NCBI GenBank assembly: GCA_023412175.1
Contig: JAEYOB010000119.1
Location: forward strand, 1-7,558
DNA from: Pseudomonadota bacterium
GTDB lineage: Bacteria; Pseudomonadota; Alphaproteobacteria; Azospirillales; Azospirillaceae
Direction: 5' to 3'
DNA length: 7,558 nucleotides
A program made the translations under genes and the position numbers. The notes below the pieces were generated by a model. That model saw only the letters and a list, made by a program, of their open reading frames with translations. It did not search any database and was not told the origin of the DNA. Positions 1 to 4,221 of this stretch are shown piece after piece. Each line of letters starts with the position of its first letter. The stretch's first letter is position 1.

Positions 1-2
1 CG

Positions 3-18
3 CCTGACTCCGGTCAGG
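3..18. terminator. Short perfect inverted repeat, possible terminator of the 56-aa gene
   Basis: CCTGAC and GTCAGG form a perfect 6-bp stem around the 4-base loop TCCG. The repeat begins about 39 bases beyond the stop codon of the minus-strand small gene, where a transcription terminator would sit. No T-run can be seen because the window ends 2 bases further on in that direction, so the call rests on position and symmetry alone. It could equally be a protein-binding site. Confidence 0.3.
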
Positions 19-56
19 ATGCATACGGGGAGCTGCAGCGGTTGGGAAGGCCCCGC

Positions 57-227
57 TCAGCCGTGCTTCGTCAGGACGTCGAGGAACATCGGCGCCCACA
101 TGACGAAACACCAGGCAACGCCGAAGAAGACGCCGCGGGTGAAATCGCTGAACGTCGGTTCCTCCAGGCGGAACATCCGCCAGTTGGCGTCACGGTCCTC
201 ATCGTCGCGGTTCTGGGCAATGGACAT
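57..227 (-). CDS. Small hypothetical single-pass membrane protein (56 aa)
   Basis: This short reading frame starts MSIAQNRDDEDRD and ends VLTKHG. The first half is charged and acidic (residues 8-13 are almost all D/E/R). Residues 31-51 (RGVFFGVAWCFVMWAPMFLDV) are hydrophobic and aromatic and could form one membrane helix, with two tryptophans and an internal Pro. That suggests a small inner-membrane protein with a soluble N-terminus. An AGGG lies about 10 bases upstream of the ATG, and codon third positions are GC-rich as expected for a coding frame here. It lies 138 bases downstream of the epimerase stop on the same strand and could be co-transcribed with it or have its own promoter (TATCAT on the minus strand, 248-253). 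I do not recognise the family. Small alphaproteobacterial membrane proteins such as the aa3 oxidase subunit IV have a loosely similar layout, but the similarity is too weak to assign. Confidence 0.6.
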   Translation of the reverse strand: MSIAQNRDDEDRDANWRMFRLEEPTFSDFTRGVFFGVAWCFVMWAPMFLDVLTKHG

Positions 228-284
228 CGGACGGTACCCTGGTTGCCATGATATGGGATGGGACGAATGCGCGTTGCCTATGGA

Positions 285-300
285 CGTTTTGCTGAAAACG
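285..300. repeat. Perfect AT-rich inverted repeat upstream of the 56-aa gene
   Basis: CGTTTT and AAAACG flank the 4-base centre GCTG. Eight of the 16 bases are A or T in two uninterrupted runs, which stands out in this GC-rich DNA. It lies in the 138-base gap between the epimerase stop and the small gene, about 58 bases before the small gene's start codon. It could be an operator, a weak intercistronic hairpin or a transcript-processing site. Nothing in the sequence decides between these. Confidence 0.3.
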
Positions 301-365
301 GATGCCGGATCGGTGCGGTTCCGCTCCTGTCCGGATGGTAGGCGCCGCGCCGGCCCGGCGGACGC

Positions 366-1295
366 TCACAGGGCCGTCCAGCGGACCGTGGCGTCCAATC
401 CTTCCAGCAGGCCGGTGCGGCAGGTCAGGCCGAAGGCGGCGCGCGCCTTGGCAGGGTCGCCGATGGAAACACGGATATCGCCCGGCCGCGCCGGCCGGTG
501 CAGACGGTGCACGCGCCTGCCGCACAGCTCCTGCAGCACGTCCAGCAGCATGAGGATGGAGGTCGGCCGCCCGGTGCACAGGTTGTACACCGCCGCTCCT
601 TGAAGGCGGTTGGCCATGGATGCCATCAGGAAGCGCACCACGTCGCCCACATAGACGAAGTCGCGCACCTGTTCGCCATCGCCGTGGATCTCGATCTCTT
701 CGCCGTGCATCACCCGTCGGGCGAAGATGGAGATGACGCCGGAATAGGGCGACAGGGGGTCCTGGCGCGGCCCGTAGACGTTGAAGAAGCGGAAACCCAC
801 GGTCGGCACGCTGTGGATCTCCCACGCCACGCGGGCGTGCAGTTCGCAGCCGAGCTTGTCCACCCCGTAAGCGGAACGCGGCTGCGGAACGCAGTCCTCG
901 CCCAGCGGTGTATCGGGAGCATCACCGTACACCGCGGCGGAGGAGGCGTAGACCACCGGCACCGGGCCGTCGTTGCGGATGTTGCGTGCCACCTCGAACA
1001 CGGTGACCGCTCCGCCGACGTTGGTGCGGTGGGTTTCGGCCCACAGTTCCTTCGATCGCTGCACCGACGCGACCGCCGCCAGATGGAACACGCCATCCAC
1101 GCCGTCCATGGCATGGCGCACCGCGTCGGGATCGGCGACGTCGCCGACCACCAGCCGTGCGCGCTCCGGCTTGTTCTCCAGCCGGCCGGTCGACAGGTCG
1201 TCGAGAATGGTGACGGCGTGGCCCTCGGCCAGCAGGCTGTCGGTCAGGTGCGAACCGATGAAGCCGCAGCCGCCGGTGATCAGATAATGCGCCAT
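366..1295 (-). CDS. NAD-dependent nucleotide-sugar epimerase (GalE/WbpP-like, SDR family)
   Basis: A 309-residue extended short-chain dehydrogenase/reductase. The Rossmann motif GGCGFIG is at residues 8-14, acidic D32/D33 follow strand 2 for NAD ribose binding, and HLAA is at 71-74. The catalytic set is S118/S119 with Y143 and K147 (YxxxK). FFNVYGPRQDP at 170-180 and GEQVRDFVYVGD at 207-218 are typical of UDP-glucose/UDP-N-acetylglucosamine 4-epimerases, the GPRQDP form recalling WbpP-type enzymes. The likely reaction is C4 epimerisation of a UDP-hexose in the cytoplasm, feeding LPS or exopolysaccharide synthesis. The exact sugar cannot be read from sequence, and a dehydratase or other epimerase of the same family is possible. 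The start is set by an AGGAGG (1303-1308, minus strand) 7 bases before the ATG. The frame is open about 300 bases further upstream, but that stretch lacks family features. Length fits a complete enzyme. Confidence 0.92.
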   Translation of the reverse strand: MAHYLITGGCGFIGSHLTDSLLAEGHAVTILDDLSTGRLENKPERARLVVGDVADPDAVRHAMDGVDGVFHLAAVASVQRSKELWAETHRTNVGGAVTVFEVARNIRNDGPVPVVYASSAAVYGDAPDTPLGEDCVPQPRSAYGVDKLGCELHARVAWEIHSVPTVGFRFFNVYGPRQDPLSPYSGVISIFARRVMHGEEIEIHGDGEQVRDFVYVGDVVRFLMASMANRLQGAAVYNLCTGRPTSILMLLDVLQELCGRRVHRLHRPARPGDIRVSIGDPAKARAAFGLTCRTGLLEGLDATVRWTAL

Positions 1296-1302
1296 CGTGC
1301 GC

Positions 1303-1308
1303 CCTCCT
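1303..1308 (-). promoter_or_regulatory. Ribosome binding site AGGAGG of the epimerase gene
   Basis: On the minus strand the sequence AGGAGG lies 7 bases before the ATG at 1295. It is the strongest Shine-Dalgarno match in the window and decides the start codon against the longer open frame reaching back to 1598. Confidence 0.88.
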
Positions 1309-1502
1309 TCCCGTGGCTCAGTGGGCGCAGTGGTGCCCGGCCGAGCGTGACCGGACTCATATGGGGGAGCGGGCCGGCCGAAATACCTCTTCTTCGGGGG
1401 TAGGAGCGGGCTTGGGATGAGGCACCCCATCCCCGGCGGGAGCGCGATTCGTGCGGTGAGCCTGTTGCTGCGGCGGGCAGCCGTGGCCGATGGTTCAACA
1501 GG

Positions 1503-1538
1503 CTTATCCACGGCTCTATCCACCGTTCTGTGGATAAG
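1503..1538. promoter_or_regulatory. Cluster of three DnaA-box-like 9-mers
   Basis: Within 36 bases there are three copies of TATCCAC. The first is TTATCCACG at 1504-1512 (plus strand, 8 of 9 to the DnaA consensus TTATCCACA). The second is CTATCCACC at 1516-1524 (plus, 7 of 9), exactly 12 bases later. The third is a perfect TTATCCACA on the minus strand at 1529-1537. The outer two form a perfect 9-bp inverted repeat, CTTATCCAC and GTGGATAAG, with an 18-base spacer. DnaA binds such sites at replication origins and at some promoters. No replication gene is visible nearby, so a DnaA-controlled promoter, a DnaA-titrating site or an origin are all open, and another regulator with a similar site cannot be excluded. 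Confidence 0.5.
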
Positions 1539-1581
1539 TACCGTCAAGGCGGCTTGTCCAACGCTTGTCCCGGCCAGCCGG

Positions 1582-1610
1582 TTGCCCGGTACCGGCATTT
1601 ATGGTAAATA
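1582..1610 (+). promoter_or_regulatory. Candidate promoter of the 74-aa gene (possibly leaderless)
   Basis: TTGCCC (1582-1587, 4 of 6 to TTGACA) is followed after 17 bases by TAAATA (1605-1610), a poor but AT-rich -10 candidate. Transcription would then begin about 6-8 bases downstream, at or next to the ATG at 1617, leaving no room for a ribosome binding site; indeed none is visible. The spacer contains the palindrome CCGGTACCGG, and the -10 overlaps the ATTTA-TGG-TAAAT inverted repeat (1597-1609), a plausible operator. The motif match is modest and the call is inference. Confidence 0.3.
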
Positions 1611-1616
1611 TCGGCC

Positions 1617-1841
1617 ATGGAACCGATACGCCGCACCGGAGACCGCAGCAACGACCCGATCCGCCCCGACGGCGGCGGCGCGGTGTTGCCGGTCAACCGC
1701 GGCGGCCGCGTCGGTGAGGTCGGCTCTCCCGCGCGGCAACGCATTCCCTCCGCCCGCCAGCTCGCCGGCCTGCTGGTGAACGGCATCCTGACGCTGCCGC
1801 GCAACTACCGCCGCGGCATGTTCCTCGACATCGTCGCCTGA
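1617..1841 (+). CDS. Small Arg/Gly-rich hypothetical protein (74 aa)
   Basis: A 74-residue protein beginning MEPIRRTGDRSNDP and ending RRGMFLDIVA. Nearly all codons end in G or C, the pattern of true genes here. Residues 1-45 are polar, basic and Gly/Pro-rich and probably disordered. Residues 46-74 (ARQLAGLLVNGILTLPRNYR onward) contain a short amphipathic or hydrophobic stretch too short to be a confident membrane helix. No Shine-Dalgarno sequence precedes the ATG. It is the first gene after the DnaA-box-like cluster and is separated from lptF by 139 bases with a GC-rich hairpin, so it is probably its own transcription unit. I recognise no family and assign no function. A chance open frame is possible, though the codon pattern argues against it. 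Confidence 0.5.
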   Translation: MEPIRRTGDRSNDPIRPDGGGAVLPVNRGGRVGEVGSPARQRIPSARQLAGLLVNGILTLPRNYRRGMFLDIVA

Positions 1842-1846
1842 GGGGG

Positions 1847-1880
1847 CGGCCGGTGAAAAGGGCGCCGGCCGGATGGTTTT
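1847..1880 (+). terminator. Hairpin after the 74-aa gene, probable terminator
   Basis: CGGCCGG (1847-1853) and CCGGCCG (1865-1871) form a perfect 7-bp all-GC stem with an 11-base loop, 5 bases after the stop codon of the 74-aa gene. A short TTTT follows at 1877-1880 after GATGG. The T-run is short and offset, so this is a weak intrinsic terminator at best. Confidence 0.4.
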
Positions 1881-1918
1881 CGCGTATCATGGGGCGCCCG
1901 GCCCGGCCAACGCATACC

Positions 1919-1949
1919 CCTTGACCCGGAGCACGCTCCCCGTCAGCTT
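1919..1949 (+). promoter_or_regulatory. Candidate promoter of the lptF-GT9 operon
   Basis: CCTTGACC around 1919-1926 contains TTGAC preceded by C, a good match to the CTTGAC -35 element common in alphaproteobacteria. A degenerate -10 (CAGCTT, 1944-1949) follows after 17 bases. A second -10-like hexamer, TATCAT (1885-1890, 5 of 6), lies further upstream but lacks a partner -35. Either could start the transcript ahead of the ATG at 1981. Confidence 0.28.
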
Positions 1950-1980
1950 CTGGCCGCGCCCTTGTTCGGACCTCGCGGCA

Positions 1981-3102
1981 ATGATGAATCGACTGGAACG
2001 GTATCTGTTCCGCAACCTTCTGGTGGCGACCCTCTATTCGACCGCCGGCCTGACCGTGACCATCTGGCTCACGCAGTCGCTGCGCCTGATCGAGATCGTC
2101 GTCGAGGCCGGGGCGCCGCTGCGTCTGTTCCTGTGGCTGCTGCTGCTGACGGTGCCGACCTTCCTGGGCATCGTGCTGCCCATCGCGCTCGTCGGCGCGG
2201 TGCTGTTCACCTACAACCGGCTGACCATGGACAGCGAGCTGGTGGTCATGCGGGCCGCCGGCGTCGGTCCGTTCCGGCTGGCGCGGCCGGCGGTGGTGCT
2301 GGCCGGCACGGTGATGGTCATCGTCTTCGCCTTGAACCTCTGGCTGACACCGGCCGCGCATCGCGAGCTGGTGCGCATGGAACACGCGGTGAAGAACGAT
2401 TATTCGCAGCTGTTCCTGCGCGAGGGGGTGTTCAACGAGATCGGTGAGCGGCTCAGCGTCTATGTGCGTGAACGGGACCGGGACGGCAACCTGCACGGCG
2501 TCCTGATCCACGACGCCCGCGTCATCGACAAGGCGGTCACCATCATGGGCGAGCGTGCCGTCATGGTTCCCGGCGAGACCGGCGCCCGCTTCGTCGTCTT
2601 CAACGGCAACCGGCAGGAGATGGACAAGACCACGAACCGGCTGTCCGAACTGTTCTTCGAACGCTACGCGGTGGACATCAAGGTGCTGTCGAGCGCTGCG
2701 GGCGACCGTTGGCCGGACGCGCGCGAGCGCACCACGGCCGAGCTGCTCAGCCCGCCCCCGGAGGTCGCCCAGTACGACCGCATGGTGCGGCAGATGCGGG
2801 CGGAGCTGCATCACCGTCTGTCCTCGCCGCTGTTCGCGCTGGCGTTCACGCTGGTGGCCCTGGCAAGCCTGCTGTCGGGCGAGTTCAACCGGCGTGGCCA
2901 AGCGTCGCGCGTGACGGTCACCATCCTCGCCGTGGTGGTTCTGCAGGCGGCGTCGCTCGGTCTGACCAGCCTGTCGACCCGCATGGGCGCGTTCATTCCG
3001 CTGATGTACCTGCTGCCGCTGCTGGTGCTGGTGCCGACCACTTGGATGCTGACCCAAGGGCTGCGGCGCCGGCGGCGCCCGTCCGCCCTGGCGGCCGGCT
3101 GA
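1981..3102 (+). CDS. lptF: LPS export ABC transporter permease LptF
   Basis: A 373-residue YjgP/YjgQ (LptF/LptG) family inner-membrane protein. With the LptB ATPase dimer, LptF/LptG extract LPS from the inner membrane and pass it to LptC and the periplasmic bridge. Visible features: N-terminal LERYLFRNLL, membrane helix 1 at about 13-36, paired hydrophobic segments at about 47-77, and the family motif DSELVVMRAAG at 84-94. Another helix follows at about 99-122. The periplasmic beta-jellyroll includes FNEIGERLSVYV, then HGVLIHDAR and FNGNRQEMD. Three C-terminal helices follow (SPLFALAFTL, VTILAVVVLQ and FIPLMYLLPLLVLV). The YVRER and NGNRQEMD patterns favour LptF over LptG. The frame is open to 1873, but family members begin near MNRLERY, so 1981 (or the next ATG at 1984) is preferred despite only a weak GGA upstream. 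It is co-transcribed with the GT9 gene 10 bases on. lptG is not adjacent, so this may be a second or relocated copy. Confidence 0.88.
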   Translation: MMNRLERYLFRNLLVATLYSTAGLTVTIWLTQSLRLIEIVVEAGAPLRLFLWLLLLTVPTFLGIVLPIALVGAVLFTYNRLTMDSELVVMRAAGVGPFRLARPAVVLAGTVMVIVFALNLWLTPAAHRELVRMEHAVKNDYSQLFLREGVFNEIGERLSVYVRERDRDGNLHGVLIHDARVIDKAVTIMGERAVMVPGETGARFVVFNGNRQEMDKTTNRLSELFFERYAVDIKVLSSAAGDRWPDARERTTAELLSPPPEVAQYDRMVRQMRAELHHRLSSPLFALAFTLVALASLLSGEFNRRGQASRVTVTILAVVVLQAASLGLTSLSTRMGAFIPLMYLLPLLVLVPTTWMLTQGLRRRRRPSALAAG

Positions 3103-3112
3103 AGCCCTGTCC

Positions 3113-4093
3113 ATGCGCATCCTGTTCATCACCTCCAACCGCATCGGCGACGCGGTGCTGTCCACCGGGTTGCTCGGCCATCTGGTGGATACGCATCCGG
3201 ACGCACGCTTCACCGTGGCCTGCGGGCCGGTCGCGGCGCCGTTGCTGCGGGCGGTGCCCCGGCTCGAACGGCTGATCCCGCTCGCCAAGAAGTCGTTCGC
3301 GCGGCACTGGCTGTCGTTGTGGTTGAGCTGCGCCGGCACGCGCTGGGACCTTGTGGTCGACCTGCGCAACTCGGCGGTCAGCCGGCTGGTGTCGAGCCGG
3401 CGCCGCGCCGTCCACCGGCGCCTGCCCGGCATCCACAAGGTCGAAGAGATCGCCGCGGTTCTGGGCATATCGCCGCCGCCGGAGCCGCGCCTGTGGATCG
3501 ATCCCGAGGCCCGCGCCGCGACCGACCGGCTGTTGCCGCCGGACACGCCCATCCTCGCCGTCGGACCCACCGCGAACTGGCCGGGCAAGGAGTGGCCGGC
3601 CGTGCGCTTCGCCGAACTGGCGCGGCGGCTGACCGGACCGGACGGCATTCTGCCCGGCGGTCTGGTAGCGGTGTTCGCCGCCGGATCGGAGGTGGTGCGG
3701 GCGGGTCCCCTGCTGGACGCGCTGGGCGATCGCGCCATCGACCTGACCGGCCGGACCGACCCGCTCGTTGCTGCAGCCTGCCTGGAGCGGGTGGCGTTCT
3801 ATGTCGGCAACGATTCCGGGCTGATGCACATCGCCGCCGCCGTGGGTACGCCGACGCTGGGCCTGTTCGGGCCGGGCTTCCCGGAGACGTACGCGCCCTG
3901 GGGGCGGCTGGCCCGCGCGGTGGTGAGCGCCGAGCCGCGCGACAGCCTGTTCGCCCGCTGGCGCGAGAACCAACCGGGGCTGATGGACGGCATCGCGGTG
4001 GAGGCGGTGGAGGCGGCGGCGCGCGACCTGTGGAACGCGGCGGAAGCCGCCGTGCCGCTGCGGGGAGCCAGGGAGCCCATGCGGTCGAGCTGA
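3113..4093 (+). CDS. Glycosyltransferase family 9 (heptosyltransferase-like)
   Basis: A 326-residue GT9 protein with two Rossmann-like halves (GT-B fold). The N-terminus MRILFITSNRIGDAVLSTG is the typical acceptor-side start. VVDLRNS closes a strand in the first half. PGKEWP at 157-162 supplies the lysine usual in ADP-heptose enzymes. GNDSGLMHIAAAVG at 232-245, running into TPTLGLFGP, is the family signature that contacts the donor nucleotide sugar. Such enzymes add heptose or a related sugar to the LPS inner core on the cytoplasmic face. The C-terminal 30 residues are Ala-rich and less conserved in style. The start lies 10 bases after lptF, so the two are probably translated from one mRNA. 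The Shine-Dalgarno is weak (GAAG). The coupling to an LPS export permease supports an LPS-related role. Whether the sugar is heptose cannot be told, and WaaC/WaaF/WaaQ cannot be distinguished, so no symbol is given. Confidence 0.87.
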   Translation: MRILFITSNRIGDAVLSTGLLGHLVDTHPDARFTVACGPVAAPLLRAVPRLERLIPLAKKSFARHWLSLWLSCAGTRWDLVVDLRNSAVSRLVSSRRRAVHRRLPGIHKVEEIAAVLGISPPPEPRLWIDPEARAATDRLLPPDTPILAVGPTANWPGKEWPAVRFAELARRLTGPDGILPGGLVAVFAAGSEVVRAGPLLDALGDRAIDLTGRTDPLVAAACLERVAFYVGNDSGLMHIAAAVGTPTLGLFGPGFPETYAPWGRLARAVVSAEPRDSLFARWRENQPGLMDGIAVEAVEAAARDLWNAAEAAVPLRGAREPMRSS

Positions 4094-4100
4094 GGTCTTC

Positions 4101-4134
4101 GGCGCCGGTCAGGTGCCAAAATTACCCCTTTTTT
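4101..4134 (+). terminator. Weak hairpin and T-run after the GT9 gene
   Basis: GGCGCC (4101-4106) can pair with GGTGCC (4112-4117) through five Watson-Crick pairs and one G-T pair around a 5-base loop, 8 bases after the GT9 stop. A run of six T (4129-4134) follows, but 11 bases beyond the stem, so the arrangement is not a classical intrinsic terminator. The AT-rich tract may instead be an upstream promoter element for the next gene. Confidence 0.3.
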
Positions 4135-4191
4135 GCCACAGCTTTCGGGTAGGCCCTACACCCGCCGGCAATCTTTGCGCTCCACCCTACC
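4133..4191 (+). promoter_or_regulatory. Candidate promoter and CCTAC repeat region before the beta-helix/RTX gene
   Basis: TTGCCA (4133-4138, 5 of 6 to the -35 consensus) is followed after 17-18 bases by CTACAC/TACACC (4156-4162), a weak -10. The same place holds an 11-base inverted repeat, GTAGG-C-CCTAC (4149-4159). CCCTAC recurs at 4185-4190, 31 bases (about three helical turns) from the copy at 4154-4159. This spacing suits cooperative binding of a regulator on one face of the DNA. The promoter call is tentative. Confidence 0.3.
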
Positions 4192-4221
4192 GGGCTGCTG
4201 CCTGGATAGGGTTTGGGCCCA

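Larger units (their letters stand above)
1296..1616. other. Divergent intergenic region, 321 bases
   Basis: This gap separates the leftward epimerase from the rightward 74-aa gene and must hold the promoters for both. Its epimerase-proximal half is GC-rich with a GGCCGGCC palindrome (near 1374) and a GGGATG/CATCCC hairpin with an 8-base loop (1414-1433). Its right half holds the DnaA-box-like cluster (1503-1538), two TTGTCC motifs (1554-1559 and 1565-1570), a CCGGTACCGG palindrome (1586-1595) and an AT-rich ATTTA-TGG-TAAAT inverted repeat (1597-1609). I find no credible reading frame in it: the open frames that cross it are extensions or shadows of neighbouring genes. Confidence 0.7.

Noticed and set aside
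1296..1598. Upstream in-frame extension of the epimerase by 101 codons
   Set aside because: The extension precedes the Rossmann strand with no SDR feature, while a near-perfect ribosome binding site sits just before the ATG at 1295. It would also cross the DnaA-box-like cluster.
1873..1980. N-terminal extension of lptF by 36 codons
   Set aside because: LptF family proteins begin close to the MNRLERY segment. The extension is Pro-rich without a signal or helix and overlaps the promoter-like region.
1693..3738. A 681-codon minus-strand frame covering lptF and part of the GT9 gene
   Set aside because: It is rich in R, H, Q and G with no domain, and lies antisense to two genes with firm family assignments.
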